From Archangium violaceum (GTDB taxonomy: Bacteria; Myxococcota; Myxococcia; Myxococcales; Myxococcaceae), in the NCBI RefSeq assembly GCF_016859125.1, contig NZ_CP069338.1, positions 10,977,501-11,041,500 of the forward strand: a DNA stretch of 64,000 bases, written 5' to 3'. Below the pieces are notes generated by a model. That model saw only the letters and a list, made by a program, of their open reading frames with translations. It was not told the origin of the DNA and searched no databases. Below are positions 32,792 through 41,977 of this stretch, in pieces (positions within the stretch are counted from its first letter, which is position 1; every line of letters begins with the position of its first letter). Position numbers and translations under genes: made by a program.

Positions 32792-35776
32792 ATGAACACG
32801 AGACTCGTCCTCCTCCTCAACACCCACATGCCCCAGGTGCTGAGCGAGGGACCCCTCTTCGATGAGCCGGAGAACTGGCTCTTCGAGGCCCTGACGGAGA
32901 CGTACATCCCGCTCTTGCGGATGTTGTCGCGCTGGGAGCCCCAGCGCTTCTCCGGCACGCTGGTGATGTCCTTCACCCCGTGCCTGGTGCAGCAGCTCCT
33001 CGCCTGCGAGGAGCGCTACACGCGCTACCTGCAACTGCTGGGGCGCATCGCCACGCGCGAGCTGGAGCGCACCTCCCGGTTGGAGCTCTACAACCGCTAC
33101 GAGAAGTACCCCCAGCCGATCACCGACGAGGCGCTGCACCGGCTCCACCGCACCTCGGGCATGTACCTGCGGCGCGTGGAGGACAGTCTGGCCTTCCTTC
33201 GGGAGCACCGCCTGCGCGATGTGCTCGGCCAGCTCGGGCGCTCGCGGTTGCCGGGGGTGCAGCTCTGGACGTCCTCCCCTCAGCACAACTTCCTCCCCTT
33301 CTTCGAGCCCGCCACCGCGGATCGACTCGTGGCTCGGGGTGTCGAGGACTTCGAGGCCGTCTTCGGGCGAGAGCCGGACGGCTTCTGGCTGCCGGAGTGC
33401 GCCTTCCAGCCCGGGCTCGAGCGCCTGCTGACGCGCCACGGCGTCCGTCGCACCGCGCTGAGCCTGCATGGAATCGGCGCCTATCAGCCAAATGACCCCA
33501 GCGGGGTGTACCGCCACGGGGATCTGGAGGTGCTCGTCCACGACTACCGGATCGGCCTGCACCTGTGGAAGTCACCCGAGTCCACCTTCCCGGCGCATCC
33601 CGTCTACCGCGAGTTCTTCCGGGACGTGGGCTTCGACGTCGTGCCCGAATACTTCGACGAGCTCGGCGTGCCCGTGCCCGCCCACAAGCGGGGGCACGTG
33701 TGGACGGGTCTCAAGTACCACGCGGTGAGTGGCCGGGACGTGGGGCTGGGACACAAGGCGCTCTATGACGTGGAGGCGGCGCGCGCCCAGGTACCCCAGC
33801 ACGTGCGCGCGTTCTGGGAGCTGCTCGAGTCCCGCCGTGCGCTCGTCCAGGACGGGCAGACGTTCGTGCTGGCCTTCGACACCGAGCTGTTCGGTCACTG
33901 GTGGCACGAGGGCATCGAGTGGCTCGAGGGGGTGATGCAGCCCTCGCTGCCTCGTGAGGGCACCGTCACCGCCGCGCCATCGCCGCCGCCTCCCCTGCCG
34001 CGGCTCTACTATTCGACGTGGGGACGGGACTTCTACAGCGAGCACTGGCTGACGCCGGGCAACTGCTGGATGTACGCGCTCATCAAGCTCGTGGAGGCCC
34101 ACCTGCCGGAGCCGGTGGGCGAAGAGGCCCTGGAGCTGTGGCGCCGCTTCGAGGTCCTCGGCGGCAGCGACCTGCTCTTCATGATGCCGGATCCCACGCA
34201 GCGGGAGCGGGCTCGCTCGCTGTTCCTGGCCCGCTACGCGGACGTCGTCTCGCGCCTGCCCTCCTTCACGCCCGAGCTGCTCGCCGCCTTCCCGGTGGAC
34301 CCGTTCAAGTGTCTGCTCATCCACGTGATGAAGCCGGGAGACGGGTCCGCGCCGCTCTTCCAGCTTCGCCGGCTGTCGCGCGAGGACGAGCGCATGGAGC
34401 GGCGCCGGGAGATCACCCTCGAGCCCGAGGTGCTCGACGTCGAGGGCCTGCGCGTCTGCTTCCAGTACTTCCTGCTGCACCCGCAGGGCCGCTACGCGCT
34501 GCGCGTGGAGGGCTCGGAGCGCCAGCACACCTTCCAGATGCCGGACTACGGCGTGCCCCTGCTCATCGCCCAGGACGCTCGCGCCTACCCCAAGTACGAC
34601 CCGGAGGTGCTCTACCGGAAGCTGGGGGAGATCTGGGAGGGGGACGAGCGTCTGCCGATCAAGACGGCGCCCTCGCAGCGCAGCCGCCATGCGTATACGC
34701 GCGAGGCGCTGATGGGAGTGCTCGAGGGTCGGCGGGCCGCGGTCTTCAAGTACAACAAGGAAGGGTACGCGCTGCTGCGCTTCCGCGAGCAGGCCCTGGC
34801 CCCACCCGTGGTCGTCTTCGACGACACCGTCTCGCTCCAGGACGCGGGCACGTACATCCAGGCCGGGGCGATGTCCGTGCCGGTCAGCAGCGATCCGGCG
34901 GACATCACCCGGCATGACTTCGGCGCGGTGATCTTCACCTGCTCGCTCAACTTCGAGTCCGAGGTGCCTCACGTCCGCGCGTTGCTGGAGGTGGCCACGC
35001 GCCGGAAGCTGCCGGTGGTCTCGCTGTACGACGACATCCTGTATTACGACCTGTTCGACGGGCTGGACGTGGACCCGGCGCTCTTCTACCGGGTGGCCGT
35101 GCCCGAGCAGGACGCGCTGGCCTCCCAGGCCCCGGTGGACTACCGGCCGCGCAACCTGCTGGGCGTCTTCGGCACGGACACGGTGCAGGGCAAGTTCACC
35201 ACGCAGCTCTACCTGCGCGAGGCACTGGCCCGGCACGTGCGCGTGCGCCACCACTCCACGGAGCCGACGGGCATCCTGCTGGGCGCGGACACCGGCTACT
35301 CGCGCGTGTTGCGCGTGGAGCCCGCCCAACGTCTGGCGTTCGAGCGGCGGCTCATGTCGGAGCTGGCCGAGGGCTGCGAGCTGGTCATCACCGGCGGGCA
35401 GAACGGGCTGCTCTACACGCCGCCCGGAGGTGATCGCCGGGCCAACGCCTCCACCCTCATCTACGAGACGTTCCTGCCTCGGCTGGTGGTGTTGACCGTC
35501 TCCGTGGACACCCAGGCGGAGGATGTGCTGGCGACGCGTGAGTACCTGGAGACGCTGGCCCGGGAGCACGGTGTGCCCTGCACGGTGGTGGGTCTGGCGA
35601 TGATGGGCGGGCGCAAGCTCCACGGCAGCCGGTGGACCGAGACCTGGTTCCTGGGCGTCCGGGACGAGGTGCTGGAGGGAGCGCGACACCGGCTGGAGCA
35701 GCACACCGGCCTGCGTGTCCATGCCATCCCCGAGGAAGCGGACGCGCTCGCTCGGGCCGTGCTCTCGCACCTGTGA
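32792..35776 (+). CDS. GH57-like glycosidase/branching-enzyme domain fused to DUF1611-like P-loop domain
   Basis: A 994-residue cytosolic protein. Residues 1-580 resemble GH57 branching enzymes: ENWLFEALTETYIPLL, the nucleophile motif GFWLPECAF (Glu202) and the acid/base motif AFDTELFGHWW (Asp363). The terminal 210 residues match the C-terminal DUF1611 P-loop domain: GTDTVQGKFT at 794-803 in the GTDxxxGKxT position, then TGILLGAD and a late GLAMMGGRKL. The middle (about 580-785) resembles the N-terminal DUF1611 half (VPVVSLYDDILYYD, FGAVIFTCSL). The fusion is unusual. It may glycosylate, ligate or otherwise alter a substrate using ATP; the target is unknown. Its stop overlaps the next gene's ATG as TGATG. 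Confidence 0.8.
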   Translation: MNTRLVLLLNTHMPQVLSEGPLFDEPENWLFEALTETYIPLLRMLSRWEPQRFSGTLVMSFTPCLVQQLLACEERYTRYLQLLGRIATRELERTSRLELYNRYEKYPQPITDEALHRLHRTSGMYLRRVEDSLAFLREHRLRDVLGQLGRSRLPGVQLWTSSPQHNFLPFFEPATADRLVARGVEDFEAVFGREPDGFWLPECAFQPGLERLLTRHGVRRTALSLHGIGAYQPNDPSGVYRHGDLEVLVHDYRIGLHLWKSPESTFPAHPVYREFFRDVGFDVVPEYFDELGVPVPAHKRGHVWTGLKYHAVSGRDVGLGHKALYDVEAARAQVPQHVRAFWELLESRRALVQDGQTFVLAFDTELFGHWWHEGIEWLEGVMQPSLPREGTVTAAPSPPPPLPRLYYSTWGRDFYSEHWLTPGNCWMYALIKLVEAHLPEPVGEEALELWRRFEVLGGSDLLFMMPDPTQRERARSLFLARYADVVSRLPSFTPELLAAFPVDPFKCLLIHVMKPGDGSAPLFQLRRLSREDERMERRREITLEPEVLDVEGLRVCFQYFLLHPQGRYALRVEGSERQHTFQMPDYGVPLLIAQDARAYPKYDPEVLYRKLGEIWEGDERLPIKTAPSQRSRHAYTREALMGVLEGRRAAVFKYNKEGYALLRFREQALAPPVVVFDDTVSLQDAGTYIQAGAMSVPVSSDPADITRHDFGAVIFTCSLNFESEVPHVRALLEVATRRKLPVVSLYDDILYYDLFDGLDVDPALFYRVAVPEQDALASQAPVDYRPRNLLGVFGTDTVQGKFTTQLYLREALARHVRVRHHSTEPTGILLGADTGYSRVLRVEPAQRLAFERRLMSELAEGCELVITGGQNGLLYTPPGGDRRANASTLIYETFLPRLVVLTVSVDTQAEDVLATREYLETLAREHGVPCTVVGLAMMGGRKLHGSRWTETWFLGVRDEVLEGARHRLEQHTGLRVHAIPEEADALARAVLSHL

Positions 35777-37575
35777 TGGAGAAGGTGGGCGCGATGCAGG
35801 AGTCCTCTCCCGGGCTGGGGCAGTCGGCGCGGTACCTCGCCGCGCTCGTGCGGTTGCTGCGCCCCGCCTGGGGAGCGCTGGCCCGTGGCGCGATGCTCGG
35901 CCCCGTCATCACCCTCCTCAGTCTGGTCCCCCCCTACCTCACCAAGCTGTTGTTCGACCATGTCGCCGCCACGCGGGACGTGGGCCTGCTCGAGGTCCTG
36001 GTGGCGGGCATCTTCGCGGCGGCCCTGGCATCCGTCTTCGCGGAGACGCTGCTGGGCTACTACTCGTCCTACTTGAACATCAAGTTGGAGAGCTCCGCAG
36101 TCCTCTACCTCTTCAACCACGTGCAGCACCTGCCGGACCGCTTCTTCACCCAGCGGCAGGTGGGGGAGATCACCAGCCGCTTCGATGACGCGAAGGCCGG
36201 CCTGGCGCTCGTGGTGGGACTGGTGCGGCTCGTCTTCTCGCAGGGCGCCTACCTGCTGATCATCCCCTTCACGTTGGCTTCCCTCCACTGGAAGCTGGCG
36301 ATGGCGGCGCTCGCCACTCTGCCGCTCGTCGTGCTGGTGCCGCTCGTCATCGGGCGCGCCATGGGCCGGGCGTGGCAGGACGTGGTGGGTGCGTACACGT
36401 CGATCAACGCCCTCCAGATGGAGGTCTTGCGGCAGAGCCGCACGAGCAAGGTGCTGGCGCTCGAGCCGCTCATGTATCAGCGCGCGGCGGAGCAGATGAG
36501 GTCGTTGCTGCGGGCGCACCTGCGGGCGCACGGGGTGGATGGACTGCTCCGGCTGTTCGAGCGCGCGGTGGAGGCGGCCCAGACCGCGCTCTTCACGTGG
36601 TTGGGCTGGCGGCTCATCCTCGCGGGAGAGATGAGCCTCGGTGGCTACATGGCCTTCGTCGCCTATGCCGCGTATCTCCGCGGTCCGGTGATCGAGGTCG
36701 TCTCCTTCGTCACCAGCATGCAGCGGAGTGGCATCCACCTGCGGCGCTTCTTCGAGTACCTGGAGGAGCCGCCGGAGCAGGAGCCCTCGAAGGCCCTGGG
36801 TCCACCGGCCCCCATCTCGAGGCGGCTGCGCGGTGGAGTGGAGCTGGAGGGCGTGTCGTTCGCGTACTCGCCCGGCGAGGAGGTGCTGCGCGAGGTGAGC
36901 GCGCGCATCGAGCCCGGAGCGGTGGTGACCATCGTCGGGCCGAGCGGCTCGGGGAAGACGACGCTGGCGCGGCTGCTGACCCGGCTGGAGGAGCCCGGCC
37001 GTGGGCGCGTGCTGTACGACGGACGCGACGCACGTGCGCTGGAGCTCTCCGAGTTGCGCCGGCAGCTCGCCGTGGTGTGGCAGGACGTGGAGCTGTTCCA
37101 CGGCACCCTGCGCGAGAACCTCACCCTGGGCCTTCCGCCCGTGCCAGCAGAGGAAGTCGAGCGCGTGGTACGGCTGTGCGGGCTGGAGCCGCTCGTCGCC
37201 TCGCTGCCAAAGGGCTACGACACCCCGGTGGCCGAGGCGGGAGCGAGCATCTCCGGTGGACAGCGGCAACGCCTGGCGCTAGCTCGGGCGGTGCTGCGCG
37301 ACGCGCCAGTGCTTCTGCTGGACGAGGCCACCTCCCAGCTCGACGTGGAGACCGAGGCCGCCGTCGTCCGCGGGCTTCTCGCACGGGCTCGAGAGCGGAG
37401 ACAGACGGTGCTGTTCATCACCCATCGGCTGGCCAACGCGCCGCTGGCCGATGAGGTGTGGATGCTCGCCGGAGGCCAGCTGGTGGGCCAGGGGTCTCAT
37501 CCGGAGCTGCTGGCGCGCTGTGTCCCCTACCAGCGTCTGTATCGCGCGGGCGTGGGTGAGGCGGATGCCGCCTAG
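35776..37575 (+). CDS. ABC exporter (fused membrane and ATPase domains)
   Basis: A 599-residue half-transporter: N-terminal ABC_membrane region with six helices (about 20-320) and a C-terminal ATPase. Visible motifs are GPSGSGKTTLARLL (Walker A), the Q loop in WQDVELF, ISGGQRQRLALARA (signature), VLLLDEATSQLD (Walker B) and THRLA (H loop). It belongs with lipid/peptide/bacteriocin exporters without an N-terminal C39 peptidase, so any processing would need another enzyme, such as the subtilase downstream. It overlaps the previous gene by one base and precedes the small membrane protein by 24 bp. Confidence 0.9.
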   Translation: MEKVGAMQESSPGLGQSARYLAALVRLLRPAWGALARGAMLGPVITLLSLVPPYLTKLLFDHVAATRDVGLLEVLVAGIFAAALASVFAETLLGYYSSYLNIKLESSAVLYLFNHVQHLPDRFFTQRQVGEITSRFDDAKAGLALVVGLVRLVFSQGAYLLIIPFTLASLHWKLAMAALATLPLVVLVPLVIGRAMGRAWQDVVGAYTSINALQMEVLRQSRTSKVLALEPLMYQRAAEQMRSLLRAHLRAHGVDGLLRLFERAVEAAQTALFTWLGWRLILAGEMSLGGYMAFVAYAAYLRGPVIEVVSFVTSMQRSGIHLRRFFEYLEEPPEQEPSKALGPPAPISRRLRGGVELEGVSFAYSPGEEVLREVSARIEPGAVVTIVGPSGSGKTTLARLLTRLEEPGRGRVLYDGRDARALELSELRRQLAVVWQDVELFHGTLRENLTLGLPPVPAEEVERVVRLCGLEPLVASLPKGYDTPVAEAGASISGGQRQRLALARAVLRDAPVLLLDEATSQLDVETEAAVVRGLLARARERRQTVLFITHRLANAPLADEVWMLAGGQLVGQGSHPELLARCVPYQRLYRAGVGEADAA

Positions 37576-37599
37576 CGCGGCGCCCTGGAGCGACCTGTC

Positions 37600-37890
37600 A
37601 TGGCGAACGAGCCCCCGCGCCTCATCGAGCTTCCGAGCCCCCCTCGGCTTCCGTTGTTGGAGGATCCCGATCATCCGGGCGTCTTCGTCGTGAAGCGGAT
37701 CGGCATGCTCACGGCCCTGCTCGTCGGAGGGCTCTGCACGGCGCTGCTCCTCGCGGGCTCTTTCGTCCGGCTGGACGTGCCCGTCCAGGCAGAGGGCGCG
37801 ACGCGGATGGAGTCGATGACCCTGGGCGCCTATGTGGCTCGGCAGCTCGGGCTGTGGACACCCCTGGGGTCCGAAGGAGCGGCCCCATGA
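37600..37890 (+). CDS. Small single-span membrane protein, HlyD-N-terminus-like
   Basis: A 96-residue protein with a Pro-rich cytosolic start (LIELPSPPRLPLLEDPDHPG), one membrane span (MLTALLVGGLCTALLLAG) and a short outer stretch beginning SFVRLDVPVQAEGATR. The last part resembles the residues just after the span of HlyD-type adaptor proteins, but the long coiled and barrel regions are absent. It may be a minimal adaptor for the ABC exporter or a truncated one. Its stop and the subtilase start overlap as ATGA. Confidence 0.65.
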   Translation: MANEPPRLIELPSPPRLPLLEDPDHPGVFVVKRIGMLTALLVGGLCTALLLAGSFVRLDVPVQAEGATRMESMTLGAYVARQLGLWTPLGSEGAAP

Positions 37891-38606
37891 AGGTGGGGAT
37901 CATCGACAGCGGTGTGGAGGTGAAGTTCCTGCGCGAGCATGCGCTCGGCCTCGCGGGTGGGGCTCGCTTCACGCTCGACCTGGACGCGCAGGTGCTGGAG
38001 ACGCGCAGCTATGACCGGGACGAGCTGGAGGCGTGGCGGGACGGAGCGCGAGAGTTGGACCTGCAAGACGAGCACGGACACGGCACCGCCGTCCTGAGCA
38101 TCCTCTATGACCGGGTCCGCCCCTGGCCGGACGTCGAGCTCTACGTGGCACGCATCTTCGACCAGGAGGTGCGTGGGTACTCGCTGTGCCTCGTGGAGGC
38201 CTTGCGGTGGATGCTCGACGAGGTGGGCGTGGAGTTGCTCAACCTGAGCCTCGGCACGACCCATCGTGCGCTGGAAGCTCCGATGCGCGAGGTGATCGAT
38301 CGCGCGGTGGCGCGGGGGGCCATCATCGCTTGCGCCGCGGGTGGAGTGCCCACGCTGCCCGCGCAGTTGGAGTCGGTGGTGGCGGTGGGGGATCCAACGC
38401 TCATGGACAGGGTTGGCTCCGAGGTGAAGGTCGACCATGTCGTGCGGGAGCGCGGGGTGAAGCTCTACATGGGAGGAAGCTGGTGCGAGGCGCCCATGAC
38501 GACCAGCTTCGCCTGCGCGGTGGCAGTGGCCGGCGTCTTGCGTGACGGCTGCCCACCCGGTTGGCGACGCAAGCTCCCTCTCCCTCTGGGAGAGGGCGGG
38601 GGGTGA
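37887..38606 (+). CDS. Small subtilisin-family (S8) serine protease
   Basis: A 239-residue protein without signal peptide. The catalytic triad is Asp7 (GIIDSGV), His65 (DEHGHGTAV) and Ser207 (PMTTSFACA), with the usual order and spacing. The oxyanion Asn region is altered (ACAAGGVP in place of AAGN). At 239 residues it is shorter than most subtilases. The last 10 residues (PLPLGEGGG region) are encoded by an inverted repeat that runs into the gene. The protein is coupled to the preceding gene. It is a candidate processing protease for the peptide. Confidence 0.82.
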   Translation: MKVGIIDSGVEVKFLREHALGLAGGARFTLDLDAQVLETRSYDRDELEAWRDGARELDLQDEHGHGTAVLSILYDRVRPWPDVELYVARIFDQEVRGYSLCLVEALRWMLDEVGVELLNLSLGTTHRALEAPMREVIDRAVARGAIIACAAGGVPTLPAQLESVVAVGDPTLMDRVGSEVKVDHVVRERGVKLYMGGSWCEAPMTTSFACAVAVAGVLRDGCPPGWRRKLPLPLGEGGG

Positions 38607-38726
38607 GGGTAGTCGTCACCGTGGCTGTGCTCACCTCGTCCAGGATCGCCCCATGTCCCGATTCCCAGGGGACCACATTGGGAGGGACATACCCTCACCC
38701 TAGCCCTCTCCCAGAGGGAGAGGGGA
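38575..38726. repeat. REP/MITE-like inverted repeat, ~36-bp arms
   Basis: Arms at 38576-38611 and 38690-38725 are near-perfect reverse complements (CCCTCTCCCTCTGGGAGAGG and onward; TACCCTCACC on the inside), separated by 78 bp. Each arm carries its own short palindrome around CCCTCTGGGAG. It encodes the subtilase C-terminus and could also end transcription between the convergent genes. Confidence 0.75.
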
Positions 38727-38729
38727 CAT

Positions 38730-41375
38730 TCACGGAGGTACGGATCCGGCCCCCAGCGGGATGTCCCCCACGTCGAGCACTTCGCCCTCCTTCAGCTTCA
38801 CCGGACGGCTCGCGCGTACCCTGGACTGCCCCCCGATGATGACCAGGATTCGTTCGCCCGCGCGCACGCCCCCGACGAAGAACCGTCCATCGGCGCTCGT
38901 CCCGTCGTCGGGCTTCAAGGGCACCTCCCCTTCGATGAAGACGAGCACACCGGCCAGAGGGGCCTTCGTGGTCGCATCCACCACCCGCCCCTGCACGACC
39001 GCCGTGGCCCGCAGGGGAATCTCCACCTCGGCCGTCGAACCGGTGCCGGGGGAGACCAGGGCCTCGCCGCTCGAGCCGTCCGCCGTCCGCACCACCAGCT
39101 TCAGGGGCTCGGCCGGTACTTCCCTCAGCTCGAAGCGATCTCCCGGGAACTCCCAGGGGCCATGGCCCTGGGGCAGGAATCCCTCCTGGACCTGGAGGCC
39201 GAGGGTGAAGCCCCTCACGGGCTCGCCAGTCCCCACCACCCTGCCCCGGATCGAAGCCGCGGGCCGCAGCTTCACCACCACCTCCTGCTCGCCGGGCTTC
39301 ACGCGCCGCACCTCGCTCGCGCGCCCGCCATTGCGCGCGCTCACATTCAGGCCGCGCGTGGCCGCGTCCGCCACACGCGGGGCACCGATGGCGAAACGGC
39401 CCTCGTCATCCGCGGGAGCCATCATCCACGGAACACCCCGGCCATCCCCGGAGGCCAGGGTGACGAAGGCCCCTGGAGAGGGTGTGCCGTCCGGCTCGAG
39501 GACGATGCCCCGGATCTCATTCGCGCCGTGCTTCTCCTCCCAGGTCAGCTCGACCCGCACCGTCCTCCCCTCCTCCACCTGGACCTGTTGCTGTCCGCCG
39601 GAGCCGAGGCCCCGGCGCGCCGTGAGCAGCAGACCGTAGGTTCCCGGCGGGAGCTCCATCCGGAAGCTTCCATTCGTCCCGACCTCGACCCGGCCGATGT
39701 CCGGCGCGCCGGAGCCGAGCCCCCCCTGCGCGAGGGCCGTCACATCCAGCGGCTCGGAGGGGAGCGGACCCCGGATCGCTCGCACCACGCCCTCCACGGT
39801 GCCCGTCCCCTCCAGCGTGAAGTCCACCCGGGCCGTGCCAATCTCCATCACCTCCACTGGCTGGCGGACCCCCAGCGTCGAGCCCTCCCGGCGGGCGGTG
39901 AGATACATGCGGCCCACGGCGAGTCCCTGGAGCCGGTAGTGTCCCCGTGCATCGGTACGAGACTCGACCGGAGAGGTGTCCGCGCCACCGTCCCAACGGT
40001 TGACGCCCATCACCCGCGCGCCCGGCACCGGCCGTCCGGCCCCATCCCGCACGAAGCCCTCCACCGAGCCGGTGCCCTCGAGCACGAGACTGACGGGGAA
40101 GCGCTCGCCCGAGGTCACCGTCAGTCCGCGCCGCAGCGTCGGCGAGAAGCCCGAGGCGCTCACCCTCACGTCGTAGCTGCCAGGAGCGAGCCCACCCACC
40201 GAGAAGTGGCCCTCGCCGTCCGTGAGGGCGCGGCCGGAGTCCCCTGAGCCACCCTGGGGGCCGACCTCGACGCGGGCGCCCACCACCGGGCCCCCCGAGG
40301 CCCGCTCCACCACGCGGCCCTCCAGCACCCCCCCCTGGCCGAGCCGTATCCGCACGTCGCGCACCGTCCTTCCCGCGTTCACGACGACCGGCGAGTCCAG
40401 CGAGCCCGCTTCCTCGCCGCGCCGCGCGGAGAGGGTGTGAGCTCCGGGCTCCACCTCGACGGAAAAGCCCCCCTCCGCGCCGGTGGTGACCACCTGGGCC
40501 GGGTCTCCACGCACCATCACCTCGGCGTCCGCCGCCGGGCGGCCCCGCGCGTCCACGACGAAACCCTCGATGACGCCCGCCCCCCGGAGCGACACCGTCA
40601 GCGGCCCCTCCGCGGGCACCTCCACGTGGCTCAGTACCGCTCGCGCGTGCCCTGGCGTCCGGGCCTCCAGCAGGTAGCCACCGGGGGCGAGCCCGTCCAC
40701 CTGGAAGTTCCCCCTTTCGTCACTCGTGACGTACACGCGCTCCTCGGCGGGAGCTTCGGCGCGCGGCCAGGGCTCCTGCTGGCGACCGTGGGCCGTGAAG
40801 ACGAGCTCCACCAACGGCAGCGGTTCATTCGTGCCGTGCACCACCGTGTGGCCGGAAAGGGAGTGGCCTTTCTCCAGCATGAGACGCAGGGTCGTCCGCG
40901 CCTCTCCATGGGGACGCACCACGTCGCGCAGCAGGGGTGCATGGCCCCTGGCGCGCACCGCCACCAGATAGGCGCCAGGCCGTGCCGCGAGCCGGACACG
41001 TCCTCGCTCATCCGTGGTGCCAGAGCCCGCCAGGCGCCAGGCGTTGTCCCCGCGGAGGGGCGCTCCCTCCGCGTGCCAGTAGAGCCGGACGTTGGCGCCG
41101 GGCCACGGCCGCTCGCCCGCGAGCACCTCCACCTCCAGAATCCCGTCCACTCCGGTGGGGGCCTGGGCCAGGGACGGCGTGCCGCTCGCGTTCGCATGGC
41201 CCCGCGCGCCCACCTGCCCGGGCTCCTCCGGCTGCGACACCGGCCCCCGCGGCCGCGCGGCCGAGACTTCCCCGGCATTGCCCTCCGTGGCACGTGGCCC
41301 TCCGGAATGTGAGAACCAGAGAAGCGCGAGTCCCACTCCCACCAGGACCATTGCCACGATGATGCGCCTGCGCAT
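38730..41375 (-). CDS. Large secreted protein with carboxypeptidase-regulatory-like repeats
   Basis: An 881-residue protein with an N-terminal membrane anchor or signal (IIVAMVLVGVGLALLWFSH). Repeats of ~85 residues with the pattern V-x-G-x-V-x-D/E...G-x-V...A-x-V-x2-G...T-D-x2-G-x-F/Y-x-V...G-x-Y-x-L, e.g. GRPVPGARVMGVNRWDGG and TDARGHYRLQGLAVGRMYL, are typical of CarboxypepD_reg beta-sandwich domains. At least eight copies are visible. Long myxobacterial proteins of this type are predicted extracellular or adhesive; no catalytic site is seen. Single gene, separated from its neighbours by the repeat element. Confidence 0.8.
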   Translation of the reverse strand: MRRRIIVAMVLVGVGLALLWFSHSGGPRATEGNAGEVSAARPRGPVSQPEEPGQVGARGHANASGTPSLAQAPTGVDGILEVEVLAGERPWPGANVRLYWHAEGAPLRGDNAWRLAGSGTTDERGRVRLAARPGAYLVAVRARGHAPLLRDVVRPHGEARTTLRLMLEKGHSLSGHTVVHGTNEPLPLVELVFTAHGRQQEPWPRAEAPAEERVYVTSDERGNFQVDGLAPGGYLLEARTPGHARAVLSHVEVPAEGPLTVSLRGAGVIEGFVVDARGRPAADAEVMVRGDPAQVVTTGAEGGFSVEVEPGAHTLSARRGEEAGSLDSPVVVNAGRTVRDVRIRLGQGGVLEGRVVERASGGPVVGARVEVGPQGGSGDSGRALTDGEGHFSVGGLAPGSYDVRVSASGFSPTLRRGLTVTSGERFPVSLVLEGTGSVEGFVRDGAGRPVPGARVMGVNRWDGGADTSPVESRTDARGHYRLQGLAVGRMYLTARREGSTLGVRQPVEVMEIGTARVDFTLEGTGTVEGVVRAIRGPLPSEPLDVTALAQGGLGSGAPDIGRVEVGTNGSFRMELPPGTYGLLLTARRGLGSGGQQQVQVEEGRTVRVELTWEEKHGANEIRGIVLEPDGTPSPGAFVTLASGDGRGVPWMMAPADDEGRFAIGAPRVADAATRGLNVSARNGGRASEVRRVKPGEQEVVVKLRPAASIRGRVVGTGEPVRGFTLGLQVQEGFLPQGHGPWEFPGDRFELREVPAEPLKLVVRTADGSSGEALVSPGTGSTAEVEIPLRATAVVQGRVVDATTKAPLAGVLVFIEGEVPLKPDDGTSADGRFFVGGVRAGERILVIIGGQSRVRASRPVKLKEGEVLDVGDIPLGAGSVPP

Positions 41376-41494
41376 GTCCGCGATTCCTCGAGCCGGGAGT
41401 GACGTGAGCCGGGCCGAACGTTACCCGCTCTCGCGACAAAAGCGGTCCATGCCTCGGCGCCTTTACCCCTATCCTGAGCGCCCCAGGAGGAATC

Positions 41495-41977
41495 GTGTCC
41501 GGAGCTCTCGAGCAGTTGCTGGCGGAAGAATCCGAATTGCAGTTCGATCAGCTGAGTCAGGAGGATGCACTCACGCTGGGTTTGAAGTTGCTCGATCGGG
41601 CCCGGCGCGACCGGCTGCCCGTGGTGATCGACGTGACGCTCGCGGGGCTCACCGTCCTGCAGTGCGCCCTCCCTGGTAGCCGCCCCGACAACCATGATTG
41701 GGTACGGCGCAAGAAGAACACCGTGAGCCGTTTCTGGCACAGCTCGTACTACATGGGCCGCTACTACGCCGCCAAGGGAACGAGCCTGTCCGACAAGCCA
41801 CACATCGATCCGGCCGAGTACGCGGACCATGGCGGAAGCTTCCCTCTGTTGCTACGGGGCACCGGCTGTGTCGGAAGCATCACGGTGTCAGGACTCGTGC
41901 AGGAGGAGGACCACGCCCTGGTAGTCGGAGTGCTGCGCGAATGGCTGACGAGCCGCGCGAAGGAGACAATGTCATGA
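41495..41977 (+). CDS. UPF0303 family protein (heme-degrading-type fold)
   Basis: A 160-residue protein starting at GTG 41495. It contains TLGLKLLDRARRDRLPVVID, the KKNTVSRFWHSSYYMGRYY block and DPAEYADHGGSFPLLL...GTGCVGSITVSGL, which are typical of UPF0303/HbpS-like proteins. Some relatives bind heme or cobalamin-like ligands; the role here is unknown. Its stop overlaps the ATG of the esterase gene (ATGA), so the two are cotranscribed and coupled. Confidence 0.8.
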   Translation: MSGALEQLLAEESELQFDQLSQEDALTLGLKLLDRARRDRLPVVIDVTLAGLTVLQCALPGSRPDNHDWVRRKKNTVSRFWHSSYYMGRYYAAKGTSLSDKPHIDPAEYADHGGSFPLLLRGTGCVGSITVSGLVQEEDHALVVGVLREWLTSRAKETMS

